This document shows positions 1 through 8,532 of a DNA stretch of 33,886 bases, piece after piece (position 1 is the first letter of the stretch; the number at the start of each line of letters is the position of its first letter). The stretch comes from Clostridia bacterium (GTDB taxonomy: Bacteria; Bacillota; Clostridia; Christensenellales; QALW01). The notes beneath the pieces were generated by a model that made no database searches, was not told the DNA's origin, and saw only the letters and a program-made list of their open reading frames with translations. The translations under genes and the position numbers were made by a program. The DNA is taken from positions 1 to 33,886 of the forward strand of contig JAFXDC010000010.1 of the NCBI GenBank assembly GCA_017516345.1, in the 5' to 3' direction.

Positions 1-54
1 GAGCGCCTGTGGGAAAGCAAGCGAAAGCGGTGCCTTTTGAAGGTTTTTTAATTT

Positions 55-3000
55 TTAACTGAAATCGGGGATCATGCCGTATACTTTTTCTTCTTTTTTT
101 GTTACCTTTTCGGGGTTACCGCATAAGGTTATGGCGTAAATACCCAGTGCCGTCATATCGTCGGTGACGGTAAATCTCATCTCCTTTAAGGGGAGAGTTT
201 TGTCAAAGGATATTTCAAGCACGGTAAATACGGTTTCGTTTACCTCGAATGCAGGGCGCATATTCCACAGATAATGCTGCGGGAACTCGGGTGCGCGGGA
301 GTCGGGGTAATCCGTGTCGCCCTGCTTGGGAAGCGGGGGCAGTATGCCGCGCTTACAATGCTCGGGGTCAACGTAGGAGGGGAAGCCGTACATTCCTCTG
401 CCCGAAAGTCCGATATCAAGGTCGCCGGGGAAGGAAAGGGGCACTCTTTTAATGGGACGGAAATAGTTTCCGCAGTTCTCCGCCTCAAGCTCTGCTAAAA
501 CGGGAGTTGAGAAGCAATGTTGATTGGAAATAAACGCCGCCATTAAAACGTATACCTTTTGTGCATTGTTCCCGTTCAGATCTATTTTCAGTTGGGGATC
601 GCGTCTTGAATCAACCGGCAGGAAGCCGTAGGCAAGGTCAAAGGTGACTCCGCCGTGAGTTATCTGCTTATACTGCTTAAACACGTCCTCCAGTATCTCA
701 TTGGGTGTTGCGCAGAAAATGCTGGAATCGGGCACAGTGGCTATTTTGCCAAACTCCGACCAGTATATCGGGGGCTTGATCTTATTCTTATCAAGCTCTA
801 ATGCGGTGTATTGAAGCTCCTTTGATGCGTCAAGCTCGCTTACGTTAAAGGTTACGTCGTACGTTGCGTCGGCTATCAGCACCTTTGCGGTATTGCTCAT
901 CAAGGTAAGCGCCTTCTTTTGATCTTCACTAAAGCTAAACTCTGCCTTGGAGTCAATTATTTTGGCGTCAAGCCTTTCACCCGCGAAGAGGATCGCACAT
1001 TCATCAGGGCTTATATTAAGATTGCTTACCGCGGTCAGCGTAAGCTTGCCCGCATCATAGCTTGCATTAAGGGCAACCTTGGGCAGTACCGTAATAACCG
1101 CAGGAATATCAAACTCCTCGCCCTCTGCCTGCACGGTAAGGAAGTATTTTCTGCGGGCAAAGTTGATAAGTCCGTGCCAGCCGAATTTTTCATATTTATC
1201 CAAAAGATCCTGCTTGATGCTTGCTTCAAGCGCATCTCCGGTCTTGATAGCGGAAAAGATGCCGCAACGGTCCTTGACGCCTATAACCCTTGCGCCCTCG
1301 GGCCTTATGATAACGCTGTCCCCAACCGCGGCGCAAACCGTGGGAACCGATACGTTTATTACCTCAAAGGTCAGCTTGATATCAAAGCTCTGCACCTCGC
1401 CAAGCTCAAGGCAAAGCTCGTACCATCCCGGATGCTTGGAGACTTTAGCCGCAACCTCCTTGCCGTCAAGCACGGCTTTGACGTTTTTGCAGGGCTTGGT
1501 ACGCAACACAAAGCTCTTGCGCGTGCCGTCATTTATATAGCCCTTAGCTTCAAAGGCTCCGCTCTTGTTTGTAAACTTAATATCTATGCCGCCAAGCTTT
1601 ATGGACGGATCCTCCCATGCATCGGGGAAGCAGGGAGATATCACCGTGGTGCTTGAGATAAGATCCCGTTTTATGCCGTATATGCTTTCGATGATTGCCT
1701 GTGCATACAGCGCCGCAGAGGCAACAAATCCGGTTTTAAATGGCTCGCCGTGAGTCTCGGGGAAATATCCGCCGAAATAGCGCACGTCGGAAGCCACAAA
1801 GCGCAGGGGACGAATGGCTTGGTTGTTTTCAGCAACCCTTGCCATCGCCATTGCGGGCATTACCTGGTTATTTGATCCGCACTGCATTCCCCAGGTGGCA
1901 ACTCCGTTTTTGGCGTGTCCTCCAAAGTGATTGGACATATATACCTCGCCCTCATCACCCATAAGACGGTGCATCATCTGGTCGATACCGGTTACCATAT
2001 CCTCCTCGGGTACCGCGTTGTATACCGCGGGGTAGCAGAAGCCGAGATACGAGGGCTCAAGACGCTTGTTTCCGCAAAGATCCTCATACCAGGCAAAGAA
2101 GCCCAGGTCGCTCTGCCATAAGCGCTTGTATATCTGCCTTGCGCTTCTTTGCGCGCATCCCTCAAGCAGTGCCGCCTTGGAGTCATCACCATTCATTTTA
2201 TAAGCAAGCGCCATAGTCTTGAGCATCTGCACTCCCTCAAGGCCCGAAGCCGCGCCCATACCGGGTATGCCCTCAAAGTCCTCCTGGTTTCCAAGCTGAC
2301 AGCCAAAGCCCATAATATCGGTATTGCCAGGGTCGTACTCGTTAAAGGTCTGCTCAAGTATTCTTTCCATGTAGGGAATTGCATAGCGGGCAAAATCCTT
2401 ATCGGCGGTCATTTTAAGATAGTGGTCTATACTGCGGAAAAGATACGGGTTTTCTCCGCCCCAATGCATCTCGCTGTGTCCCGACGGGGTAAAGTCCTGA
2501 CCCTTGTTTCCGTTTTCAAGATGCTCAAAGGCATATTCAAGATAAGCCTTGGTGCGCTCGGAATTGCCGCCCCACTCCTCGGCGGGAGTAAATTCCGGGT
2601 GCCAGAAGCTGACCCAATGGTGCATGCTTTCGCTCCATCCCATGGGCTCAAAGTATGCCTCCTCAAGGTGGAAGCGCGCACACTCAAAGGCGTAGTCGAT
2701 GTCCTCTTCCCCTGTTTTTATCTCCCAATTTTTGTAGATCTCCCCGTAATGCTTGCGCGACGCCTCGAAAAAGCCGCAAGCCGTGCCCTTGGGCATAAGC
2801 TCGGGGGTGTCCTTCGTGGTAAAGGTAAGCAATATATCAAGCTGATTGGAGTCCGACTCAATATATCCCCACTCATGGTCAAAGCTGTAGCGCGCCTCGC
2901 CGTCCGCCTTGACGGCAACGGTAAAGCCGTTGTTTTCGCTATTTATGATTATTCCCTCGCCCGCCTCGTACTGCGCGGGAACTGCGGTGCCGTCCATCTT

Positions 3001-3459
3001 GAAAAGGTCAAAGCCATGCTCTACCGTCATAAGAGTGCTCATTGCGTGAATGAATCTTCCGCCGCAAACACGGGCGCGGATCCTGCCGCCGTAGCGGGCA
3101 CGAACCGCCATTCCGCCGCAATGCTCCACGCTTGAGCGCTCAATAATGATGGGCCTTGTTTCAAGCTCAAAGGGCTTGCCGTTAACCGTGCACACCGAGC
3201 ATAAACCGCCGGGTATCTTGGTGGTAACGGTGTCGGGCGCGGTCTCGGGATCAAGCCATACCGACTCCTCGGACGCTGCAAATACAAGCTTTGCAAGCAT
3301 ATGCATATGCATGTGCTGAAACTTCTCAAAATCGTATGTGAGCATTGTGGTGATGGGTGCAAGCTCGCTCATATAACACCATGTATTTTGATACATTGAT
3401 GCCATAAACTCCTTAAATCTGGGCAAACGCTCTCCCGCACCGTTTTCAAAATAAGACAT
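55..3459 (-). CDS. Six-hairpin (alpha/alpha)6 glycosidase-like protein
   Basis: A protein of 1134 residues without a signal peptide, so probably cytoplasmic. The middle third (about residues 240-640) is rich in Trp, His and acidic residues and has the helical-hairpin look of (alpha/alpha)6-barrel glycosidases: SFWHPEFTPAEEWGG, HSEMHWGGENPYLFRSIDHY, FFAWYEDLCGNKRLEPSYLG and HFGGHAKNGVATWGMQCG. The N-terminal 230 and C-terminal 450 residues look like beta-sandwich accessory domains. It is the third gene of the operon running leftward from 6649, 39 bp after the GH71/99-like lipoprotein gene. The ATG at 3459 is preceded by AAGGAGGAGAC. The operon context suggests that it trims oligosaccharides imported after extracellular cleavage. 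The CAZy family and substrate cannot be assigned by eye; the catalytic acid is not identified. Confidence 0.75.
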   Translation of the reverse strand: MSYFENGAGERLPRFKEFMASMYQNTWCYMSELAPITTMLTYDFEKFQHMHMHMLAKLVFAASEESVWLDPETAPDTVTTKIPGGLCSVCTVNGKPFELETRPIIIERSSVEHCGGMAVRARYGGRIRARVCGGRFIHAMSTLMTVEHGFDLFKMDGTAVPAQYEAGEGIIINSENNGFTVAVKADGEARYSFDHEWGYIESDSNQLDILLTFTTKDTPELMPKGTACGFFEASRKHYGEIYKNWEIKTGEEDIDYAFECARFHLEEAYFEPMGWSESMHHWVSFWHPEFTPAEEWGGNSERTKAYLEYAFEHLENGNKGQDFTPSGHSEMHWGGENPYLFRSIDHYLKMTADKDFARYAIPYMERILEQTFNEYDPGNTDIMGFGCQLGNQEDFEGIPGMGAASGLEGVQMLKTMALAYKMNGDDSKAALLEGCAQRSARQIYKRLWQSDLGFFAWYEDLCGNKRLEPSYLGFCYPAVYNAVPEEDMVTGIDQMMHRLMGDEGEVYMSNHFGGHAKNGVATWGMQCGSNNQVMPAMAMARVAENNQAIRPLRFVASDVRYFGGYFPETHGEPFKTGFVASAALYAQAIIESIYGIKRDLISSTTVISPCFPDAWEDPSIKLGGIDIKFTNKSGAFEAKGYINDGTRKSFVLRTKPCKNVKAVLDGKEVAAKVSKHPGWYELCLELGEVQSFDIKLTFEVINVSVPTVCAAVGDSVIIRPEGARVIGVKDRCGIFSAIKTGDALEASIKQDLLDKYEKFGWHGLINFARRKYFLTVQAEGEEFDIPAVITVLPKVALNASYDAGKLTLTAVSNLNISPDECAILFAGERLDAKIIDSKAEFSFSEDQKKALTLMSNTAKVLIADATYDVTFNVSELDASKELQYTALELDKNKIKPPIYWSEFGKIATVPDSSIFCATPNEILEDVFKQYKQITHGGVTFDLAYGFLPVDSRRDPQLKIDLNGNNAQKVYVLMAAFISNQHCFSTPVLAELEAENCGNYFRPIKRVPLSFPGDLDIGLSGRGMYGFPSYVDPEHCKRGILPPLPKQGDTDYPDSRAPEFPQHYLWNMRPAFEVNETVFTVLEISFDKTLPLKEMRFTVTDDMTALGIYAITLCGNPEKVTKKEEKVYGMIPDFS

Positions 3460-3498
3460 ATAGTCTCCTCCTTAAAATAAAATGATATTTCCTTTTGC

Positions 3499-5388
3499 TT
3501 ATCCGACGTATCTGAAGCTGAATCTTCCCATGGGCACCGAGCAGCCCGAAACGTAATAATCCATGATATCCGAGGGCTTTTCAATGTTATCGGCAACCTT
3601 GAAGTAGAAGGAGTTGTCCCCTTCGGCAAGTCCAAGCACGCTTCTGGGAACGGTGAGCAGTAAAATGTTTTTATCAACCTCTACCTGCGCCCCTCCCGCA
3701 TCACTTAAGGAGAAGTCGGCGCTTAGTGCCGATATCCTGCCCTTTCCCGCACGGTTGACCACGTATTCATAGCCCTCCCAACCCTTTTGCTCAAGCTTGC
3801 CCGTGCCGATAAAGAGGTTTAACCAGCCTTCATCATATTCGGTGATATCGTTTTCGCACGCTATACGGAAATAAAGGTTATTTTTATCGGTGACTATTCT
3901 TATTTCCTTGACGTTATTTCTTGCCGCCGCCTGAGTGTACCATAAATCCCTTGCCGCGCCTTGATTGTCGCGCGCCTCGTTTACCGCCTCAAGCTTGCGG
4001 AATACCGCGGTGTCCCTCCAGTCGAAATCGGCGTCGGGGGTAACGGGGTCAAATTTTGCATCTGTTAACTCGGTCTTTTTAAAGCGACGGATGTTGTCGG
4101 TCATCTGGATATAATAGGCATCGTTTGCCTCCCCCTTCATGGGCTCAAGGTCGCGGGAGTACTCAAGATTTACGTTGTCCACCAACACGTACTCTCCGCC
4201 ATACATGAATTTACTCATGGTCCACTCGTTCCAGCCGCCAAGATACACCATGTCGGGGTCCTTTTGCAGTGCAACGTCCCAGTTTTTCTGGAAGAAGGTG
4301 CCCTTTTGGATGTCTTCATGCTTGTTGGTTTTGGTGTCGGGATCCCAGCCTCTGCCCCAGTTGGTGCTCCTTCCGGTAAGGGAATACGAGAAGGGGCACC
4401 CGGGATGCGCGGCGGGGGATACCGTGATGCAGTTAAAATCCTTATGCACGGGGGCGGGATATTTCCACTCCACCCAGGCTATGGAATCCGTGTAGTAGGT
4501 ATACTCGTTTGGCCACTCGGGACGAACAAAGGTAAAGAAATCAAGCATATCCTGAGACAGCTCGCGGGGCTTGTAGCCATCCACACCGGTGGCTTTTCTG
4601 TCATTCGCCACGGTCTTGTAGCCTATTATCATGGGCTTTCCGTTATAATTATACCAGCCCTCCATATTGACGCCACGCTTGCAGATATTGTTATATATCT
4701 GACGCATGGTATTTATGGACATATAATGGGTGTATACCGTCAGCTTGGGCACATTGAAGCCCTCATCCTGAAGCTCCACTATACATTTTAATAACAAATT
4801 GATCTCGGCGGTGAAGGGAATGGCGTTGGTGCAGTCAAGGCAGATGTAGTCCACCCCCGCAAGTCCAAGCATGCGAAGATGTCTGCGAAGCACCCACTTG
4901 TCCTGAGAGGAGTAATATCCAAGAAGCGGCTCTCCCCACCAATGAACGGTGTCCGCAGGGCTTGCCACGGGGTCGGGAAGGTTGGGCGAGGTAAGTATCT
5001 GAAGTCCGTTTTCCATGGCAAGTATCTTGGAGTTGTCATATATTTTGTCGGTGGTGTTTGATGCAAACCAGGGCCAATAGAATATGCCCACCTGCTTTTT
5101 CTCGCGGTCGTTGCCCGCCGCCTCAAAGACCCTGCCAAACTGGTCCATTCCTATCAGGGTATTGGTGTTATATCCGTCCTGATAGTACGCCATAAGCTCC
5201 TCAAGCTCGGTTGCATACTCGGGCTCCTTGCTCGGCTCATCTGTGGGTGCGTCGGTGGGTGCATCGGTGGGTGCGTCGGTCGCGGCAGAGGTGCTTGTCT
5301 GCGGCGGCAGAGTCTGCTCGGGCGCCACACACGAGGTAAGCAGCAGAGCGCACAGCGCTATGCTTAATATAACTGTCATTCTCTTCAT
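3499..5388 (-). CDS. Lipoprotein, GH71/GH99-like glycosidase with C-terminal CBM9-like domain
   Basis: A lipoprotein of 629 residues. The start is the ATG at 5388, which has AAGGAG 8 nt upstream and begins MKRMTVILSIALCALLLTSC, a signal peptide with lipobox LTSC; the longer open frame overlaps the upstream gene. A Thr/Pro/Asp linker with TDAP repeats follows (about residues 25-55). The catalytic region carries QVGIFYWPWFASN, LAGVDYICLDCTNA and YLGGWNEWTMSKF, in the style of GH71/GH99 proteins, where the WNEW glutamate region is catalytic. The last ~150 residues (NNLYFRIACENDITEYDEGW, WEGYEYVVNRAGKG) resemble a CBM9/DOMON-like sandwich. Probably an extracellular endo-acting glycan hydrolase feeding the downstream six-hairpin enzyme. 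Family membership rests on motif memory and was not searched. Confidence 0.75.
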   Translation of the reverse strand: MKRMTVILSIALCALLLTSCVAPEQTLPPQTSTSAATDAPTDAPTDAPTDEPSKEPEYATELEELMAYYQDGYNTNTLIGMDQFGRVFEAAGNDREKKQVGIFYWPWFASNTTDKIYDNSKILAMENGLQILTSPNLPDPVASPADTVHWWGEPLLGYYSSQDKWVLRRHLRMLGLAGVDYICLDCTNAIPFTAEINLLLKCIVELQDEGFNVPKLTVYTHYMSINTMRQIYNNICKRGVNMEGWYNYNGKPMIIGYKTVANDRKATGVDGYKPRELSQDMLDFFTFVRPEWPNEYTYYTDSIAWVEWKYPAPVHKDFNCITVSPAAHPGCPFSYSLTGRSTNWGRGWDPDTKTNKHEDIQKGTFFQKNWDVALQKDPDMVYLGGWNEWTMSKFMYGGEYVLVDNVNLEYSRDLEPMKGEANDAYYIQMTDNIRRFKKTELTDAKFDPVTPDADFDWRDTAVFRKLEAVNEARDNQGAARDLWYTQAAARNNVKEIRIVTDKNNLYFRIACENDITEYDEGWLNLFIGTGKLEQKGWEGYEYVVNRAGKGRISALSADFSLSDAGGAQVEVDKNILLLTVPRSVLGLAEGDNSFYFKVADNIEKPSDIMDYYVSGCSVPMGRFSFRYVG

Positions 5389-5410
5389 TATCTTACTCCT
5401 TATTATCATA

Positions 5411-6649
5411 TTATTTATCCTCCTGCTGCTGTTTTCTGTACTCAAGCGGGTTCGATCCGTACCTTTCCTTGAATTTCTTACGGAAAAAGGATCCGTTTTC
5501 ATATCCTATCTCGCTCAGGATGTCGTTTATGCTCTTATCCGTGCTCTTTAACAGCTCCTCGGCTCGGGCGCACCTCTTGGAGTGCAGATATTCAATATAA
5601 TTCATACCCATCAGCCTCTTTATAAGGGCTCCGGTGTAATTCTTGGAGTACTTAAGATGATCGGCAATATCCTGAAGGGTCACGCACCTCAGGCTTTTAT
5701 CAACGTAATCGTTTATCCTTTTGCGTTGCTCCTCCTTGGCATCAAAAACAATGGGCACCATCCAATTAAGCGCCTTTTTCACCTCACCTGCAAGGGGAAT
5801 GGAGGGCGCCGCTCCCAGCTTTGAAACGCTCAGGGATGCCGCGGCGCTTGCAAAGCGCAATGCCTCGGCAACGGTTTTTCCTCCCGCAATGCCGGCAACA
5901 AAATATCCTGTAAAGGTGTCTCCCGCGGCGGTGGAATCCACCGACAAAACGCTATAGGCGCTCTGGACTATCTTGTGCTCCCGGTCGTAATATACCGCGC
6001 CTCTGTGACCAAGGGTAAGTATCACCCGCATTTTGGGGTATTTTTCGCTCAGGTCGGAGATGATGCGATCGGGGTCGTCACTTCCGGTAAGGGCCTCTCC
6101 CTCCACCTCGTTTATCATAAGATAGGTCACCTTGTTAAGGTCGATGGAGGATATCACCTCGTTAAACGGGGAGGGATTAAATACGATGCTCAACCCTTTT
6201 TCGTGCGCCTTATCTATAATGTATTTTACGTTGCTGGTCTCGTTTTGAAGCAAAAGGATATCCCCTGCGCAAAAGTCCTCCAACACTCTGTCGATATATT
6301 CCTCATATATCATGCCGTTGGTGCCGGGATATATAAATATGGAGTTGTTTCCTGCGGGATCCACCTGTATCACCGCATGTCCGTTGCTTGCATCCACCCT
6401 TTGAACGTAGGAGATGTCCACTCCGCTTCTTTCAAGCAGATCCGCAAGCATCTGTCCGTCCCTGCCTATGCACCCCGCGTGATACACCTTGGCTCCCGCG
6501 CGGCTTATGGCAACCGACTGGTTGAGCCCTTTACCCCCCTCAAAGAAGGAAAGATCACAGCAGCTTAAGGTCTCTCCCACCTTGACGATATGATCCTCCA
6601 TTTTATAAACGTGGTCAACGTTGCACGATCCGAAATTAACTATCCTCAT
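5411..6649 (-). CDS. PfkB/ribokinase-family sugar kinase fused to AraC-type DNA-binding domain
   Basis: A two-domain protein of 412 residues. Residues 1-300 are a PfkB carbohydrate kinase: MRIVNFGSCNVDHVY start, GGKGLNQ substrate/Mg loop, NPSPFN, an NxxE motif (NEVEGE) and the anion-hole/catalytic motif DSTAAGDTF, with AAGD in place of the usual GAGD but the catalytic Asp kept. Residues 310-405 form a two-helix-turn-helix AraC domain (VTLQDIADHLKYSKNYTGAL and SINDILSEIGYENGSFFRKK, then YGSNPLEYR). Chosen start is the ATG at 6649; a GTG at 6661 in the same frame adds four residues. First gene of the operon, with the promoter at 6682-6710. The kinase domain may phosphorylate the released sugar, sense it, or both. 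The lipoprotein gene starts 22 bp after its stop. Confidence 0.88.
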   Translation of the reverse strand: MRIVNFGSCNVDHVYKMEDHIVKVGETLSCCDLSFFEGGKGLNQSVAISRAGAKVYHAGCIGRDGQMLADLLERSGVDISYVQRVDASNGHAVIQVDPAGNNSIFIYPGTNGMIYEEYIDRVLEDFCAGDILLLQNETSNVKYIIDKAHEKGLSIVFNPSPFNEVISSIDLNKVTYLMINEVEGEALTGSDDPDRIISDLSEKYPKMRVILTLGHRGAVYYDREHKIVQSAYSVLSVDSTAAGDTFTGYFVAGIAGGKTVAEALRFASAAASLSVSKLGAAPSIPLAGEVKKALNWMVPIVFDAKEEQRKRINDYVDKSLRCVTLQDIADHLKYSKNYTGALIKRLMGMNYIEYLHSKRCARAEELLKSTDKSINDILSEIGYENGSFFRKKFKERYGSNPLEYRKQQQEDK

Positions 6650-6681
6650 TCCCCTTGGCACCTCTCTGTATTGTTAAATTA

Positions 6682-6710
6682 ATTATATCAAGTCCAACAC
6701 ACCTTTTCAA
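6682..6710 (-). promoter_or_regulatory. Sigma-A-type promoter of the glycan operon
   Basis: On the minus strand TTGAAA (6710-6705), a 17-nt spacer and a perfect TATAAT (6687-6682) lie about 33 bp upstream of the kinase-AraC start codon. Only a short leader is left, so control is likely at transcription initiation. Confidence 0.7.
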
Positions 6711-6959
6711 GCACCATTTTAACAAAAAAACAGACCGATTTCAATATCTTATTAGCACAAAATAAAGTTTTTAACGGCTATTTTGCTTTTCACTCAAAAA
6801 AACAGGGTTTTTTTGCGGTTTTTGAACGGTTTTTTACGGCTTTTTTGCGACTTTTTGCACCGTTGGATCGGTCTGTTTTCTCTTTCCCGCTTTTAGACTC
6901 AAAATCCCTCTGTGCAAGGCGTTTGACCTTGTTTTTTCCCTCTCTTTACCCACGTTTTT

Positions 6960-7120
6960 CGCCTCTTGCCTGTTTAAAAGATTTCCACAGAATCAACAGA
7001 GTTTCCCACACCTCACGGCTTTTCGGGGTTTTGCGTGTGCATAAATCCCAAATATTTATGCACATCGTGTGGATTACCCCGTTTTTTTATCCTTCTTATC
7101 TTCTTTCTTGTGGAAAACAT
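6960..7120. other. DnaA-box cluster in a 630-bp pyrimidine-rich intergenic block
   Basis: The 6662-7295 interval has no convincing gene; open frames there are Phe-rich artefacts of T tracts. It contains two perfect DnaA boxes facing each other, TGTGCATAA at 7036-7044 and TTATGCACA at 7056-7064, and two with one mismatch, TGTGGATTA at 7068-7076 and TGTGGAAAA at 7109-7117. A weaker ATTTCCACA is at 6981-6989. The plus strand from about 6830 to 7260 is strongly C/T-rich with few G. This could be a DnaA-box cluster that titrates DnaA or controls spo0A, part of a split origin, or an old origin site. DnaA-box matching is direct; function is inferred. Confidence 0.55.
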
Positions 7121-7253
7121 TATCCCTCCCTCGACATTATCTCTCCTCTTGTCTTAACGCCTTGCACATTTTGCCCCATCCCCTCTTTTTTTCACTTTTT
7201 CCCCGAATTTTTCACTTTTTTTCGCTTTTTTTCTCGCTATTTTCGCTTTTTAA

Positions 7254-7281
7254 ATAAAAAAAGCACGGCCTTTGCCGTGCT
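7254..7281 (-). terminator. Rho-independent terminator of spo0A
   Basis: The stem GCACGGC/GCCGTGC (7263-7269 with 7274-7280) has a 4-nt loop and on the minus strand is followed by a T-rich tract, 15 bp after the spo0A stop codon. Confidence 0.85.
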
Positions 7282-7295
7282 GAGTCACTTTTGCA

Positions 7296-8078
7296 CTACG
7301 CCGCCTTTTCAAGGTTGAGCTTGTCGGCAAGCAGGGCGATAAACTCCCCGTTTGTGGGCTTATCGTTGCGGGAATAGACGTTGTAGCCGAATATTTCGTT
7401 AATATTTTCTATCTTTCCGCGGGTCCATGCCACCTCTATGGCGTGGCGGATGGCGCGCTCCACCTTGGAGGCGCTGGTCTGGAAGGTCCTTGCAATACCG
7501 GGATAGAGCTCCTTTGTAATGCTGTTTATAACGTTTGGGTCCTCCATGACCATCTTTACCGCCTCGCGCAGGTAGCTGTAGCCCTTTATGTGGGCGGGTA
7601 TTCCAATGGTTATAAACATGGTACTGAGCTTTTCGTCCACCGTCTTTTCAAGGCTTCGCATTCCGATCCTGCTTACCGTGGCAGATTCGCTTACCTTACC
7701 GCTCTTTATTGCAACGCAATCCCTTATTCTGTTGCGCACCGACGCCGCATCAAAGGGCTTGGCAATAAAATACGTGGCTCCCATCTCTATGGCGCGGAGC
7801 ACAAAGCCCTCACGGGACAGCGCAGATACCATTATAAACAGCGGCGCGTCCGCCCTCTCCTTCATTGCCTCAAGCACCCCAAAGCCGTCAAGGTTTGGCA
7901 TCACTATGTCAAGAAGCACCACGTCGGGCTTATCCCGCTCGATCCTCTCAAGCGCCTCCACCCCGTCCACCGCTTCTCCTATCACTATAAGCTGATCGTT
8001 TCCTTCAAATATTCCGCGCAAGCAAGAGCGTATCTGTGCGTTATCATCCACAATAAGTATCTTCGTTTTCTGTTCCAT
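7296..8078 (-). CDS. spo0A: Stage 0 sporulation protein A, response regulator
   Basis: A protein of 260 residues, the usual length of Spo0A, master regulator of entry into sporulation. The N-terminal receiver domain has the acidic pair D11-D12, phospho-acceptor D57 (VVLLDIVMPNLDG), S85 and K107 (AKPFD). The C-terminal effector domain carries the highly conserved block KVERAIRHAIEVAWTRGKIE, then FGYNVYSRNDKPTNGEFIAL and ADKLNLE, diagnostic for Spo0A. The ATG is preceded by GGAAAGGGG. It is a single-gene unit with its own promoter (8132-8160) and terminator; spoIVB, its common upstream neighbour, is absent and an accessory island begins upstream. The gene implies that the organism forms, or recently formed, endospores. 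Confidence 0.97.
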   Translation of the reverse strand: MEQKTKILIVDDNAQIRSCLRGIFEGNDQLIVIGEAVDGVEALERIERDKPDVVLLDIVMPNLDGFGVLEAMKERADAPLFIMVSALSREGFVLRAIEMGATYFIAKPFDAASVRNRIRDCVAIKSGKVSESATVSRIGMRSLEKTVDEKLSTMFITIGIPAHIKGYSYLREAVKMVMEDPNVINSITKELYPGIARTFQTSASKVERAIRHAIEVAWTRGKIENINEIFGYNVYSRNDKPTNGEFIALLADKLNLEKAA

Positions 8079-8105
8079 GTTAAGAACCCCTTTCCATTTA
8101 CATAA

Positions 8106-8122
8106 ATGGTATTATTTACCAT
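8106..8122. promoter_or_regulatory. Palindrome in the spo0A leader
   Basis: ATGGTA-TTATT-TACCAT is a perfect 6-bp dyad between the predicted spo0A promoter and its start codon. It could be an operator or a small leader hairpin. No factor can be named. Confidence 0.35.
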
Positions 8123-8131
8123 TGCAATTGT

Positions 8132-8160
8132 ATGATACCACAATATGTTGTATATTGCAA
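8132..8160 (-). promoter_or_regulatory. Sigma-A-type promoter of spo0A
   Basis: On the minus strand TTGCAA (8160-8155), 17 nt, TATCAT (8137-8132), about 54 bp upstream of the start codon. A near-0A-box (TGTCGAT at 8223-8229) lies further upstream. The rest of 8079-8532 holds only weak inverted repeats around 8311-8340 and the fic promoter. Confidence 0.5.
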
Positions 8161-8473
8161 CCGAATAATTACCAAATTTATGTAATTTTTTAGGATTTCT
8201 TATGGCTATCCTTGCATCATTTTGTCGATAAATACCCAAGCGGGTATTTTGCGGGAAAAAATCTCCGATTTATTAATTTATTCGTTATATTTTATAAAAA
8301 AATACCGTGTCCAAGCTGCAGTTAATAACAGCGATCACGGCGACTTGCTAAAATCATAATTGCTTTTTAATAAAAAAATGATTCAGGGATTCTTAGAGTA
8401 GCTTGTTATTACATACGGTATTGTGAAGTAAAAACTATCGGCAATAAATATTTTGATAAATTCGAAAACTGTA

Positions 8474-8502
8474 TTGATATTTTGCCGATAATATGGTATA
8501 AT
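8474..8502 (+). promoter_or_regulatory. Sigma-A-type promoter of the fic gene
   Basis: TTGATA (8474-8479), 17-nt spacer, perfect TATAAT (8497-8502), about 30 bp before the fic start codon. Confidence 0.75.
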
Positions 8503-8532
8503 AAGAGCAAGAAAACTTGCCCGGAGGTAACT

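Noticed and set aside
2149..3135. 328-codon plus-strand frame opposite the six-hairpin gene
   Set aside because: Shadow of a strongly biased minus-strand gene; no domain and no RBS.
6845..7318. 157-codon Phe/Ser-rich open frame
   Set aside because: Product of T/C-rich tracts in the non-coding block and overlaps the spo0A terminator and 3' end.
8300..8345. Possible attachment site at the left end of the island
   Set aside because: Only weak inverted repeats; no copy of the tRNA-Ala 3' end or of the arrays was found there.
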